DNA from: Parundibacterium terreum
Lineage (GTDB): Bacteria > Pseudomonadota > Gammaproteobacteria > Burkholderiales > Burkholderiaceae_D
Length of the DNA stretch: 64,000 nucleotides
Assembly: GCF_014636315.1 (NCBI RefSeq)
Contig: NZ_BMED01000001.1
Coordinates: 62,316 to 126,315, forward strand
Reading direction: 5' to 3'
Shown here: in pieces, positions 31,798 through 42,070 of the stretch
Numbering within the stretch: the first letter of the stretch is position 1
Layout of the letters: every line of letters starts with the position of its first letter
Notes under the pieces: generated by a model
What the model saw: only the letters and a program-made list of their open reading frames with translations
What the model was told of the DNA's origin: nothing
The model's database searches: none
Program-made: the position numbers and the translations under genes

Positions 31798-34650
31798 ATG
31801 ATGACGCAAAACAGAACAACTTCTTTCCTGTTTGGAGAAAACGTTCCGTATATTGAAGGCCTGTACGAGACATATCTTTCTGATCCAAGTACGGTGACGG
31901 CTGAATGGCGCAGCTATTTCGAAGCGCTACGGGGTGTCCCTGCGGTGGACGGCTCAGACAAGGATGATGTTGCGCACGCACCCGTCGTAGACCGGTTTGT
32001 TGAGCTGGCCAAAGGTACGCATCATACTTTGAGCAAGGGCGATGCTTTGCAATTGGCGAAAAAACAGGTTGCAGTGCAATCCCTGATTGCAGCGTACCGC
32101 ATGGTGGGCACGCGCAGCGCCCTACTTGATCCACTGCAGTGGACCCCTACTGCACACGTGCCTGATCTGACTCCGGCATTTTATGGTCTGTCTGCCACGG
32201 ACATGGCGACCAGCTTCAGCACTGCAGATACCTATTTCTGGGATCGCGATACTGCCACCTTAAAAGAAATTGTGGACGCGCTGGAGGATACCTATTGCGG
32301 GACGCTTGGTGCGGAATACATGTATCTGGCAGACGCTGCGCAACGCCAGTGGTGGCAGATGAGGCTTGAATCCACGCGCGCCAGGCCCTTGCTGTCGGCT
32401 GAGCAAAGGCGTCATATTCTGGAAAGGCTGACTGCTGCCGAAGGCCTGGAAAAGTATCTGCATACCCGTTATGTCGGCCAGAAACGCTTTTCCCTCGAAG
32501 GGGGCGAAGCGCTTATTGTTCTGCTGGATGAGCTGATCTCTTTTGGGTCGTCGCTGGGCCTGAAGAGTGTCGTCCTCGGGATGGCCCATCGTGGCCGCCT
32601 GAATGTATTGGTCAACACCGTTGGTAAGCCACCGCAAGTGCTTTTCGACGAATTTGACGGCAAGACCGCGCATCTGCTGCCCGCTGGCGACGTTAAATAC
32701 CACAAAGGCTTTACTGGAACGATGGAGACCCAGCATGGCCCCGTTGAGGTTGTGCTGGCGTTTAATCCTTCACACCTGGAAATCGTTAACCCCGTCGTGC
32801 AGGGAATTGCGAGAGCCAGAGCAGAAAAACTTGGCGTCGTCGGCGATGGTGCTGTCATGCCGGTAGAAATTCACGGCGATGTGGCCATTTCCGGCCAGGG
32901 CATCGTCATGGAAACCATGAACCTTGGCTCCACCAAAGGGCATGGCACAGGTGGGACCGTACATATTGTCGTCAATAATCAAATCGGTTTTACCACTTCT
33001 GATCCAAGCGAGAGCAGATCGACGTTCTATTGCACCGATATCGCCAAGATGATAGAGGCACCGGTATTACATGTGAACGGAGACGACCCAGAGGCTGTTG
33101 TCGCTGCCGTCAGGCTGGCAGTTGAATACCGCGCGACATTCGGGAAAAGCGTTGTGATCGATCTTGTCTGCTTCCGCCGTCATGGCCATCAAGAGCAGGA
33201 TACGCCAAATATTACGCAACCCCTGATGTACCGCTCTATCGCCGGTCATCCAGGTGCTCGCGCGATCTATGCCAAAAAACTGATGGATGACAAGGTGGTG
33301 ACAGCAGAAGAGGTAGATGCTTGTGCAAGCGCTTATCGCGAGCAATTGATAGAAGCCAAGGCTGAAGCAGAGCTGGACATCGTATCTGATGCGATTGCAT
33401 TGCCCAATGCTAGTGGCAGTGTAAGCAAAGTAGTCCGAAAGCCGAAAAATAGCGTAACTGAGATCACCTATGCACCACCTGCGCGAGAAGAGCTGGTCGC
33501 GCTGGCGCACAAAATCACTGAAGTGCCGCAGGATTTCAGCTTGCATCCCCTGGTGACGAAAGTAATCACCGGTCGCCGTGAAATGGCGGATGGCACCAAG
33601 CTGCTTGACTGGGGGATGGGCGAGCATCTGGCCTTTGCCTCGCTGCTGGCTTCTGGTATTGAGGTTCGTATCAGCGGCCAGGATTCAGAACGCGGTACTT
33701 TTAGCCACCGCCATGCAGTACTGAACAATCAGCAGCGTGTGGCAAGGGATGAAGGCCGCTATATCCCACTGGCACATCTGAGTGCAGACCAGGCGCGCTT
33801 TACCGTAAATAATTCCATCCTTTCCGAGGCCGCTGTCTTGGCGTTTGAATATGGCTATAGCACTGTCAAGGAAGAGGCCCTGGTAATCTGGGAGGCGCAA
33901 TACGGCGATTTTGCGAACGGCGCCCAAGTCGTTATCGACAACTTCATTGTTGCCGGTGAGTCGAAATGGGGCCAGACCAGCGGCTTGACAATGTTCCTGC
34001 CCCACGGCCAGGAGGGAGCTGGTCCCGAGCACGCCTCTGCCAGACTGGAGCGCTACCTGCAGTTATGTGCCTTGGAAAATATTCAGGTTTGCCAGCCTAC
34101 TACTCCTGCGCAAATCTTTCACTTGTTGAGAAGGCAGGCAACACAGCGTGGCCGCCGGCCGTTGATAGTGATGACGCCCAAGTCCATGTTGCGCCATCCT
34201 GAAGCGGTCAGCAGCCTGGACCAGTTGGCGAATGGAGAGTTCAGGGCCGTGCTGGGAGATTCCGAATTAAAGCCCGCGGCCTACGATGCTATCGAGCAAG
34301 TCATCGTGTGCTCTGGCAAGATCTACTTTGAATTGCTGGAACATCGTCGTAAAAACGGCATCACCAACACCGCCATTGTCCGCCTGGAACAACTGTACCC
34401 CTTCCCTGCCGAACAGCTAGCGGCTGAATTGGCGCTTTACAAAAACGCCAGGGCTGTTGTGTGGAGCCAGGAAGAGGCAAGGAACCAGGGGGCTTGGAAG
34501 GTCATTGAAGAAGATCTTAGAAAAGCATTGCCGGCGAATGCAATTTTGCGCGACTCAAGCCGTCCGGCGATGGCTTCTACGGCCCCCGGCCACCCTTCTA
34601 TGCACACTGCGCAACAAGCTGCGCTGGTGGCCGGTGCATTCAAGTATTAG
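31798..34650 (+). CDS. sucA: 2-oxoglutarate dehydrogenase E1 component
   Basis: 950 residues, the normal length for the E1 subunit, which decarboxylates 2-oxoglutarate with thiamine diphosphate in the citric acid cycle. The N-terminal E2-binding segment (YIEGLYETYLSDPSTV...WRSYF), the MAHRGRLNVL loop, the ThDP/Mg region GDVAISGQGIVMETMNL, VCFRRHGHQEQDTP and the C-terminal ATQRGRRPLIVMTPKSMLRHPEA are all present. GAGGAG sits eight bases before the ATG at 31798. Unusually, no sucB or lpd follows; a hypothetical gene comes next and then an opposing regulator. It is therefore either a second E1 or an E1 whose partners lie elsewhere. Confidence 0.93.
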   Translation: MMTQNRTTSFLFGENVPYIEGLYETYLSDPSTVTAEWRSYFEALRGVPAVDGSDKDDVAHAPVVDRFVELAKGTHHTLSKGDALQLAKKQVAVQSLIAAYRMVGTRSALLDPLQWTPTAHVPDLTPAFYGLSATDMATSFSTADTYFWDRDTATLKEIVDALEDTYCGTLGAEYMYLADAAQRQWWQMRLESTRARPLLSAEQRRHILERLTAAEGLEKYLHTRYVGQKRFSLEGGEALIVLLDELISFGSSLGLKSVVLGMAHRGRLNVLVNTVGKPPQVLFDEFDGKTAHLLPAGDVKYHKGFTGTMETQHGPVEVVLAFNPSHLEIVNPVVQGIARARAEKLGVVGDGAVMPVEIHGDVAISGQGIVMETMNLGSTKGHGTGGTVHIVVNNQIGFTTSDPSESRSTFYCTDIAKMIEAPVLHVNGDDPEAVVAAVRLAVEYRATFGKSVVIDLVCFRRHGHQEQDTPNITQPLMYRSIAGHPGARAIYAKKLMDDKVVTAEEVDACASAYREQLIEAKAEAELDIVSDAIALPNASGSVSKVVRKPKNSVTEITYAPPAREELVALAHKITEVPQDFSLHPLVTKVITGRREMADGTKLLDWGMGEHLAFASLLASGIEVRISGQDSERGTFSHRHAVLNNQQRVARDEGRYIPLAHLSADQARFTVNNSILSEAAVLAFEYGYSTVKEEALVIWEAQYGDFANGAQVVIDNFIVAGESKWGQTSGLTMFLPHGQEGAGPEHASARLERYLQLCALENIQVCQPTTPAQIFHLLRRQATQRGRRPLIVMTPKSMLRHPEAVSSLDQLANGEFRAVLGDSELKPAAYDAIEQVIVCSGKIYFELLEHRRKNGITNTAIVRLEQLYPFPAEQLAAELALYKNARAVVWSQEEARNQGAWKVIEEDLRKALPANAILRDSSRPAMASTAPGHPSMHTAQQAALVAGAFKY

Positions 34651-34850
34651 CCGGGTTAAAGACAGCTGTAAGAGCGAAAGTCCCTTGTACTCCTGGCTGA
34701 GCCATGGATGGCTTACAGGTAGTACAAGGCAGTAAATTTTCTGGTAACGGTGCCTGCCAGCTTTGCTGGGCGTTGGCATATTGCCGATAGATGAAAACAT
34801 CCTGGGGCAAGGATTGCGACACCCCAGGCATAGCCCGAAAGAGGGATAGT

Positions 34851-35360
34851 ATGAAAATCGCAGCGACGCAAGACATCAACCGCCTGATAGGCGAATACCT
34901 GTATCTGGAAGAACGTTGGCAGGATGACCCTTCCAGATTTCAATGGACCGAACTGGAAGCCTTGGCAGAAGCCGGCGCATCAGCATACAACGAGGGCAAG
35001 GGCTTATCGTTCCATATCCTGGCCTTAGACGGCATGGACCATAACGAATTCCATGAAAATTTCCTCAGATACTCGTTGGCGGCTGGATTTGATCCGTTCA
35101 AAGTCGTCCACACGGGCAACGGCAATACGCTGACAACGGTATTGAACCATAGGAACCTGGCAGAAAATGCACAGCACAACGCAACTTCCGCACGCATGCA
35201 GATACTGCTTCAGGACAAGGCGCGCGAACGGTTTGCAGTCGAAGAAGCTGGCGCTGACGAGAATCTGAGCGAGATAGCGACTGTCATCGCTCTCTGCGCC
35301 GATTCCATTCCCAAGGATTTATTGGAACAGCTAGTATTGAAAGATGCTGCAATTCACTGA
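34851..35360 (+). CDS. Hypothetical soluble protein
   Basis: 169 residues from the ATG at 34851, which has GAGGGA a few bases upstream. Acidic and mostly helical, without signal or membrane segments. I recognise no domain. The first part (DINRLIGEYLYLEERWQDD) and the end (IALCADSIPKDLLEQLVLKDA) suggest an all-alpha fold. It lies 200 bases after sucA in the same direction; the gap contains no obvious terminator, so read-through is possible. Confidence 0.65.
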   Translation: MKIAATQDINRLIGEYLYLEERWQDDPSRFQWTELEALAEAGASAYNEGKGLSFHILALDGMDHNEFHENFLRYSLAAGFDPFKVVHTGNGNTLTTVLNHRNLAENAQHNATSARMQILLQDKARERFAVEEAGADENLSEIATVIALCADSIPKDLLEQLVLKDAAIH

Positions 35361-35382
35361 ATGCAGTCATCCTGAATACTGC

Positions 35383-36462
35383 CTATGAATCGCTCTGTTG
35401 ATTCAAGACCCTGCCGCGTTTGGGCATATCGAAATGGGTTGGTATTTTTTGCGTTTCCATATTCAGATCGTCATCCATATCATCCAGAATTCCTGAGGTA
35501 TTCAATTCTTCTGTGCGGAAACGCTGGCGATACTGTTTAGGCGTGGTATCGAGCCGCCGTGAAAAGATCATCCGCATATGCGTGGCGCTATGAAAGCCAC
35601 AGCGGAAGGCAACAGTTTTTAATGGAACGTCGGTTTCTTCCAGCAGTTTTCGTGCGAAATCAATACGAACCTGCTCGACAAATACGGACGGAGTTACCTT
35701 GGCATGCTTGGCAAATATGCGGGAAAACGTGCGACGACTTACTGCGACGGCATCGGCAAGCTGTTCGATAGATAAAGTATCAGCGAGATGATCGGTCACA
35801 TAGCGCATCACTTTTCCAACAATCGAATCTTCCTCCGGCCCAACGGCCAGATAAGGGCTATATTGCGACTGTCCACCATCACGGCGTATATAGACGATCA
35901 GCCGTTTTGCGACTTTTACTGCAAGCTCCTGTCCAAAATCTTCCGCCACCAGGGCCAGGCAAAGATCTATCCCGGCAGTAACGCCCGCACAGGTAAACAG
36001 GCCACCATCCCTGACATATATTTTGTCTGGGCGCACTTTCGCCAGCGGGAACTGTGCGGATAGCCTCTTCACATCGCTCCAGTGCGTCGTGATTTCTCTG
36101 CCATCCAGCACGCCGGCGTGGGCCAGCAAAAACACGCCATTGCATACGGAACCGAACCTTTTTGCCGCGTGCGTCTTGTTTTTTAGCCATACCAGGAAAT
36201 CCGGATCTGGTTGCATCTCGGGTGCGCGCGGCCCGCCGGCGACCAGCAATAGATCGCAGTCTTCGTGGTAGTTCAGATAGTCAACGGGCACCTTGATCTC
36301 CATGCCGTTTGAGCATGTCACGCTATCAGGGCGGACACCTACCATCGTGATTCCGTATTGCTTATGCTTGGGCAGGAAACCGTTCGCTTCCTTAAAAACA
36401 TCAAGGGGGCCGGCTATGTCCAGTGCCTGGACGCCATCAAAAACAATAATCGCAATTTTCAT
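35383..36462 (-). CDS. GlxA family transcriptional regulator (DJ-1/PfpI + AraC)
   Basis: 359 residues. The N-terminal DJ-1/PfpI-type amidase-like domain (IAIIVFDGVQALDIAGPLDVF; VAGGPRAPEM; SVCNGVFLLAHAGVLDGREITTHW) is a ligand-sensing domain, and the C-terminal AraC domain (about 225-325) carries two helix-turn-helix motifs (SIEQLADAVAVSRRTFSRIFAK; LKTVAFRCGFHSATHMRMIF). The start has AAGGA eight bases upstream. It follows the TetR gene by 28 bases in the same direction, so the two are probably one operon. Members of this group regulate catabolism of amines, carnitine or aromatic compounds; the target here is unknown. Confidence 0.9.
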   Translation of the reverse strand: MKIAIIVFDGVQALDIAGPLDVFKEANGFLPKHKQYGITMVGVRPDSVTCSNGMEIKVPVDYLNYHEDCDLLLVAGGPRAPEMQPDPDFLVWLKNKTHAAKRFGSVCNGVFLLAHAGVLDGREITTHWSDVKRLSAQFPLAKVRPDKIYVRDGGLFTCAGVTAGIDLCLALVAEDFGQELAVKVAKRLIVYIRRDGGQSQYSPYLAVGPEEDSIVGKVMRYVTDHLADTLSIEQLADAVAVSRRTFSRIFAKHAKVTPSVFVEQVRIDFARKLLEETDVPLKTVAFRCGFHSATHMRMIFSRRLDTTPKQYRQRFRTEELNTSGILDDMDDDLNMETQKIPTHFDMPKRGRVLNQQSDS

Positions 36463-36490
36463 CAAATTTTTCCTTCTAATCCGGCTAAGT

Positions 36491-37093
36491 TTACTTTAGC
36501 AGGCCTTTCACCTTCGGTGTGCCGGTTATTGCTTCAATTCCTGCTATCAAGCGCGATAACGACTTCAGTATTTCATCGACGGGCTCACCGAACTGGGCGC
36601 CGACTATCGCGCCATCGACGGCAAGGGCCAATGCACGCGCGTCTGCGTTTGCAGTTCGGGATGATGAAGGCAGCAGCTTGCGAATTGCGGCGGCCATGTC
36701 TTGCTTATGATTCTTGGAAATATCTACCGCTGCCGGCAAACTTGCACCAATTTCTGCGACGGTATTGATGAACGCGCAACCTCGGAACGCTTCGCTGTGA
36801 AACCATTCCGATAGCGCAGGCGTAATCGCCCGCGTGGTTGAACCGTGGCGTTCCAATGCGTCGATAAACCAGGCCATCCAATTCTGGTGCCGGTATTCCA
36901 GGAAGGTCAGTACCAGATCATCCTTGGCTGGATAGTGACGATAAAAAGTCTTTTTTGCGACGCCAGATTCGGCGATCACTCTATCCACACCTGTAGCGCG
37001 AATGCCATTGCGGTAGAAAAGGTCGTGAGCAGTCGTCAATATGCGATGCGCCATTGGTGAGCGATGGCGAGGCGGAGTTTTTTGCGTATCCAT
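36491..37093 (-). CDS. TetR/AcrR family regulator
   Basis: 200 residues from the ATG at 37091-37093. The N-terminal DNA-binding domain ILTTAHDLFYRNGIRATGVDRVIAESGVAKKTFYRHYPAKDDL is typical TetR; the C-terminal ligand domain has FHSEAFRGCAFINTVAEIG. It is the upstream partner of the GlxA-type gene and may regulate it and the MFS gene transcribed away 795 bases to the right. The frame continues upstream to 37351, but the extension has no TetR-like sequence. Confidence 0.9.
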   Translation of the reverse strand: MDTQKTPPRHRSPMAHRILTTAHDLFYRNGIRATGVDRVIAESGVAKKTFYRHYPAKDDLVLTFLEYRHQNWMAWFIDALERHGSTTRAITPALSEWFHSEAFRGCAFINTVAEIGASLPAAVDISKNHKQDMAAAIRKLLPSSSRTANADARALALAVDGAIVGAQFGEPVDEILKSLSRLIAGIEAITGTPKVKGLLK

Positions 37094-37888
37094 GTAATTG
37101 ATTGTATACCGATCTGTCTCCTCATTCCACAACGACGTAGACAATTCAGTCTCCTTTTCGTTTTCTCGATTAGCCCGTCTGTAACTCATGCCGGAAAGCT
37201 TCGTAGGGACCATTGAAAGTGGCAAAAAATAGTCACTGATTGGCCCAAAATTCATCGTGTTTTGCCCGCCGAAAAAATGCATCGTCATTATAATCCGCAA
37301 GCCTACCGAATATCTTTGCGGCAATGTATCCCTGATATCCAATCCAGGCACACAATTTTACGCTCTCTTACGCATTGCTCTACTCCTGGCGACCATGGCC
37401 ATTGACTACCTTCCTATGGTCGTGCGTTTGGGGGCATTTTTATTCCGGCGGCGGGGCCTGTCCTCTGCCACGGCGGATGAAGCCTGCTCAGCATGAAACA
37501 GAGGTCAGTATCTAGGATCGCCTCATACGGAGATGATTTTCTGTCTTGCTACCAGACTTTGTTCTCACATTTTTCTATCTCCTTAAGAGTTTCCGCCAAA
37601 GGACGCAATGTGTTCTAAAGATCATCTTCAATCGACGCTCGCAACGCAAATGTCCGATATGAGCGATTGAATGGCCGAAACCTATCCATCAATGCACTAT
37701 CGAAGAAGACGGGCATCTACGAGAATACAAAGGACCGCACTTCACTTTGACTGAACCACTTTTTGCAGAAATAAGACTTCTTTAGAGATTCTCGTGAAGC
37801 CTTAGTTCACTACAAAAAAAGCCAGTGATCGTTCGCTGCGAAGAAATATTGAGATGAGTATTGAAGAATTCAGATAAGGAGTAATTCC
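37094..37888. other. Divergent intergenic region tetR / MFS
   Basis: 795 bases between oppositely transcribed genes. Short open frames exist, but none looks like a protein. It should contain both promoters; I could not pick out a clear operator. Confidence 0.4.
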
Positions 37889-39091
37889 ATGATATCGATA
37901 ATTGATACCGTACCGCTAAGGCGTGGGAGTACAAGCGAAATTTTCGTTGCAATCGGCCTGTCGATCGGGGCTGCCGTGTCATTGGGATTTTCTCGCTTTG
38001 CCTATGCACTGCTGCTGCCTGCAATGCGCGAGTCATTGCACTGGACTTATGTTGAGGCAGGAGGCATGAATACCGCCAATGCGGTGGGATATGTCATCGG
38101 TGCTGCTGCCGGGGCCTGGTTTTCCAAACGACTGGGTATCAAGACCAGCTTTTTAGTTTCTTTGGCGCTCAGCGGCCAGGTTCTTTTGCTGACCGGCCTC
38201 GTCGATAGCTACAATGTCCTGATGCTGCTGCGCTTCATTGGCGGGCTTACGACGGCAGTCACTTTTGTCGTCGGCGTGTCGCTCGCAGCCGGTGTCGCCC
38301 CGGACGCATCACCGGCCAGATCCTCATTGCTGCTTGCTATATATATTACTGGCGTCGGTAGTGGCATCGTTATTTCCGGTTTGCTTATTCCGCCTATCCT
38401 GGCCAAACTGGGTGCTTCCGGCTGGGAGCATGGCTGGTTGTATATGGGCTTCATTGCGATACTGGCGATGGTGCCGGCTATTGCTGCTACCCGCGCTGTG
38501 CCTGAACAGCTCTCACCTGACTCGGGTGTGCTGCCGATGAAGGAAGCTGCCTTTTTGTGGCCGACATTCATCAGTTATGCGCTATTCGGTGCTGGTTATG
38601 TCTCGTACATGACGTTTATTATTGTGTTGATTCGCCAGAGCGGCAGTAGCGCACTGTATGCAGCAGGCTTCTGGATTGTGCTTGGCATGGCATCGGTTAT
38701 CGGCACCTTGCTGTGGGGACGCGTGCTGACAAAAATGCGGGAAGGTGTTGGCGCTGGTGTAGTGGCCATAGTCGTACTATTTGGCACCCTCCCCACCTTG
38801 ATCTGGCCAAGCCTGTCCGCCGCGTTTGTTTCAGCGATCATCTTCGGCGGAAGTTTCATGGCCGGTCCGACGGCGGTGACTGTGATGGTTCGTAAATTAC
38901 TTGCCCCCAAAATCTGGACCGCTGCGATTTCCGCATTGACCGTAGCGTTTGCTGTGGGACAAGCGGTTGGTCCTTTATTGTCTGGATATGTATCAGATAT
39001 GACCGGGTCAGTAAGTGCCGGACTCTGGATATCGCCAGTGCTGCTGATAGCTTCGGCTATTGCCGCAGTGTGCCAAAAGGCTAGGCAGTAA
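37889..39091 (+). CDS. MFS transporter, YbfB/YjiJ family
   Basis: 400 residues with 12 hydrophobic segments. The N-terminal AIGLSIGAAVSLGFSRFAYALLLPAMRESL and GGMNTANAVGYVIGA segments are characteristic of the YbfB/YjiJ branch of the major facilitator superfamily, probable drug or metabolite exporters. AGGAG precedes the ATG. An ArsR-type regulator follows in the same direction after 164 bases, so the pair may be co-regulated. Confidence 0.88.
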   Translation: MISIIDTVPLRRGSTSEIFVAIGLSIGAAVSLGFSRFAYALLLPAMRESLHWTYVEAGGMNTANAVGYVIGAAAGAWFSKRLGIKTSFLVSLALSGQVLLLTGLVDSYNVLMLLRFIGGLTTAVTFVVGVSLAAGVAPDASPARSSLLLAIYITGVGSGIVISGLLIPPILAKLGASGWEHGWLYMGFIAILAMVPAIAATRAVPEQLSPDSGVLPMKEAAFLWPTFISYALFGAGYVSYMTFIIVLIRQSGSSALYAAGFWIVLGMASVIGTLLWGRVLTKMREGVGAGVVAIVVLFGTLPTLIWPSLSAAFVSAIIFGGSFMAGPTAVTVMVRKLLAPKIWTAAISALTVAFAVGQAVGPLLSGYVSDMTGSVSAGLWISPVLLIASAIAAVCQKARQ

Positions 39092-39255
39092 AAAGACAAT
39101 CGGCCGGGGCTGCTTGTATGGCCCTGTCCTTTTTTAGCGCCGGATTGGCCCGAAACGGCATGTGGAGAGACTGTTTCGTCCGTCGCCTTTCCCCTAAAAT
39201 TAATTCTAACGCACGAACCTGGTCTGTGTGCTTATTTCCATTTGAATCAGACATC

Positions 39256-39552
39256 ATGAATATAGATGAAATTGTGAAGGCGCTTGCGAATCCCGCGCGG
39301 CGAGAGATTTTGGCATGGCTGAAGGACCCCAAGTCCTATTTTCCTTCACCCGAGCATCCCCTTGAGAATGGTGTGTGTGCAGGCCAGATCAACGAGCGCT
39401 CCGGCCTCTCGCAATCAACCACATCGTCTCACCTGGCCGCACTACAGAGAGCCGGTCTGATCTCCCTTCATCGCAAAGGCAAGTGGGCATTTTTTAAGCG
39501 CGACGAAAAGGCGATAAGAGCTTTTCTGGAAGAGATGCATCGTCAGTTATAG
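39256..39552 (+). CDS. ArsR-family transcriptional regulator
   Basis: 98 residues of winged-helix fold: VKALANPARREILAWLKDP at the start and the recognition helix GLSQSTTSSHLAALQRAGLI. There is no CxCxxC metal site in helix 3; a single Cys (GVCAG) is present, so it is not a classical arsenic sensor. The start is placed at the ATG at 39256, where the family N-terminus begins. It probably controls the MFS gene before it or the channel gene after it. Confidence 0.88.
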   Translation: MNIDEIVKALANPARREILAWLKDPKSYFPSPEHPLENGVCAGQINERSGLSQSTTSSHLAALQRAGLISLHRKGKWAFFKRDEKAIRAFLEEMHRQL

Positions 39553-39985
39553 ACGATAGTTCGTATGTGTGAGTGCAGTTCTCGCCAAAGCTCGTAGAGT
39601 ACGATCTAGATTGATGCTCGTGCTTGGCTACTTTTGGGACAACCCCTACTCCTTTTGAGCCACACCCTCCCTGACCTACCCACAGCTCAGGGCCGCTCAT
39701 GCACAATGCGAACGTAGCACTGCAACCTGCGCCTGAATCATGGCTGTATCCGAGCCAAAATTCGACTTATGCCCTCGCAAACAATGAGTGGCATCAAGCT
39801 GTCAATGCATTAGCGATGACCGATAACTAACGGCACGCCGCACTGATTATGACAATCGCATGAGTCCAAATTGGCGTCATTTTTAATGAGCCGGGGCGGA
39901 GCTGTGACTCCCTCTGGGCAACATGCAGCAGGCGGAACAGGCCAGGAAAGCAGTGAGCTTATTCGACTAATCATATGGAGCTTTT
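39553..39985. other. Intergenic region, nothing recognised
   Basis: 433 bases between the ArsR gene and the SLAC1-like gene. A minus-strand open frame at 39494-39706 overlaps the ArsR gene end and is not credible. Confidence 0.4.
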
Positions 39986-40966
39986 ATGGAATCTCGTCAA
40001 TCGAGCCATGGCACTGCAGCACGCACACTGCCGTCCGTTCGACATTTAGCAATTGGCTTTTTTGGCTCTGTCATGAGTGTTGCCGGTCTTTCACTGGCCT
40101 GGCGTCTTGCCAGCAAGGAGTATGGCGTGAGTATCGCTGTGTCGAACACGATAGGGCTTGTCGCGATCTCGCTGTTCATTGTTCTGACCTTGTCTTATCT
40201 GGGTAAACTGCTCAAGTACCCCGACCTGGTGAAACACGAATTTTCGCATCCGGTCATCGGGAGCTTCTTTGGGACTGTAGGCATCAGTATCTTGCTGCTA
40301 TCAAGCGTGATCAGTAGCTACAGCGCCGATGCCCAACTGGTCGTTTGGGCTATCGGGACGGCGGTTACCCTGGCACTTAGCGTTATCATGATTTCCCGGT
40401 TGCTGAATGGAAGCGCCGCGCCCACCAGCGTGGTTCCGTCCTGGCTGATTGCCGGTGTTGGCAGTCTCGATATCGTCGTCACCGGTGGCGGGCTGACGGC
40501 AGCATGGACGCATGAAGTGAACCTGCTTGCTGCTGCTATCGGCGGAGTCAGTGCTATTGTTTTCTTTGTCATGATTTTTTCGCGCCTGGTTCATCATGAA
40601 CCTTTGGCGGAAGCCATGCGTCCTTCCAAAATGATTTTGGTTGCGCCGTTTGCGGTGGGCTTTATCGCCTATGTCAATCTGGTACAAAAAGTTGATATGT
40701 TTGCGGCGCTGCTGTTTTACTTCGCCCTGTTTCTATTCGTGATAATCTCCTGGCGGCTTGTTGTCAGGCCCGCTCCTTTTTCACCGTCGTGGTGGGGCAT
40801 AGGCTTCCCGATGGCGGCATTGTCGAATTCTGCGTTGGTGTATGCCAGTGCTGTTGGTGGGGAAATCTTGGGAGCTATCGCCGTGCTCCTGCTATTCCTG
40901 CTCACAGTTTCTATCGTCGTGCTTTCCATTCGCACGCTGTATAACTTGATCGTTCGTCGAGTTTGA
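39986..40966 (+). CDS. SLAC1/TehA-like (TDT family) anion channel or transporter
   Basis: 326 residues with about ten hydrophobic segments, the five-hairpin topology of the TehA/SLAC1 family. The opening VRHLAIGFFGSVMSVAGLSLAWRLA and the LLLFYFALFLFVIISWRLV segment fit. Bacterial relatives move anions, tellurite-related oxyanions or C4-dicarboxylates. GGAG lies just ahead of the ATG. Neighbours give no substrate: ArsR and MFS genes are upstream and a LysR gene faces it downstream. Confidence 0.8.
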   Translation: MESRQSSHGTAARTLPSVRHLAIGFFGSVMSVAGLSLAWRLASKEYGVSIAVSNTIGLVAISLFIVLTLSYLGKLLKYPDLVKHEFSHPVIGSFFGTVGISILLLSSVISSYSADAQLVVWAIGTAVTLALSVIMISRLLNGSAAPTSVVPSWLIAGVGSLDIVVTGGGLTAAWTHEVNLLAAAIGGVSAIVFFVMIFSRLVHHEPLAEAMRPSKMILVAPFAVGFIAYVNLVQKVDMFAALLFYFALFLFVIISWRLVVRPAPFSPSWWGIGFPMAALSNSALVYASAVGGEILGAIAVLLLFLLTVSIVVLSIRTLYNLIVRRV

Positions 40967-41085
40967 GCGCTTGAGGAGTTGCTGCACATGGAGGTGGCCA
41001 GCGTAACTGCTGTGGTGATAGGTCGGCCTTATTCGCGGGCGAGCCCACACTCGCTGCGCTTTCTTACGGCAGCAAGCACCGTATT

Positions 41086-42057
41086 CTAGACGGGTGCGCC
41101 CTCGCCGCTTGGCTTTATGCTGCGGTTGAAATGACTGGCGTCGTGCGCCAGCGCAGCCGGCAATTCCATTTTCAACAGGTCTAGCCAGGCGCGCGTTTTG
41201 GCTTCGAGAAATTTCCTGGATGGCATCAGCATATACACGCCGATATCAGGCGTGCGCCAATGCGGGAGGACATGTGCAAGTTCGCCGCTCAGGATACGGT
41301 CGACCACCGAATAGAGTGGGAGCAGCGCAATGCCCAATCCGCTGCATGCGCCATGCAGCACGGCTTCTGGGGTATCTCCGACCAGAGGTCCCCTTGGGTC
41401 TAGCGTGTAGGTATGTTGCCCGTCGGTCAACTCCCAGTGCGGCGTTGTGGATGGATTGATAAGGCGCAGGCATCGGTAATCGGTCAGTTCTTGCACATTT
41501 ACCGGGGAGCCATGCTGTGCCATGTAGGCCGGCGATGCGCACAGTACGCCATGGGTCGCCCCAAGCTGCTGTGCCACGATACTTGAGTCCGGCAATTGCT
41601 GGGCCAGATACACACTGACATCCACTCCCTCCGCGAGCAAGTCCGGTACATGCTGTGAAGTGCTGTATTCGATAGTTACCTTCGGATACATGGCGCAGTA
41701 TTTCGACACCAGCGGCACAATATAGCGACCGCCGAAGATAGTCATGCACTGTATTCTCAGCCGCCCGGTGGGCTGTATGCTCGCGCCGCTTGCCTCACCC
41801 TCCGCCTCCGTCACGAGTTCAAGAATGCTGCGACACTGATCCGCGTAGCGCTCGCCGACACTTGTGACCGCCAGCCGCCGTGTAGTGCGCTGTAGCAACT
41901 TTGTTTGCAAATGATTCTCCAGGTCGGAAACCAGCCGGGAGACCTGCGCCGTTGTCAGATCCATCTGTATTGCTGCCGCTGTAAAGCTGCCTGAGTCGAC
42001 GACCCGTAAAAACGCGGTCATCGCATGTAGTAACCCAATATCCAGATTTTTACGCAT
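41086..42057 (-). CDS. LysR-family transcriptional regulator
   Basis: 323 residues from the ATG at 42055-42057 (six more from an in-frame ATG at 42075). The N-terminal helix-turn-helix is FLRVVDSGSFTAAAIQMDLTTAQVSRLVSDLENHL, followed by a periplasmic-binding-protein-like effector domain (GRLRIQCMTIFGGRYIVPLV). It is divergent from the ThDP enzyme and aldehyde dehydrogenase genes, the usual LysR layout, so it most likely activates that pair in response to an aromatic or acidic metabolite. Confidence 0.9.
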   Translation of the reverse strand: MRKNLDIGLLHAMTAFLRVVDSGSFTAAAIQMDLTTAQVSRLVSDLENHLQTKLLQRTTRRLAVTSVGERYADQCRSILELVTEAEGEASGASIQPTGRLRIQCMTIFGGRYIVPLVSKYCAMYPKVTIEYSTSQHVPDLLAEGVDVSVYLAQQLPDSSIVAQQLGATHGVLCASPAYMAQHGSPVNVQELTDYRCLRLINPSTTPHWELTDGQHTYTLDPRGPLVGDTPEAVLHGACSGLGIALLPLYSVVDRILSGELAHVLPHWRTPDIGVYMLMPSRKFLEAKTRAWLDLLKMELPAALAHDASHFNRSIKPSGEGAPV

Positions 42058-42070
42058 AACGTAACAATGT

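Noticed and set aside
31320..31856. 178-codon ORF upstream of sucA
   Set aside because: It runs into sucA in another frame, lacks a plausible ribosome site and has no protein-like composition.
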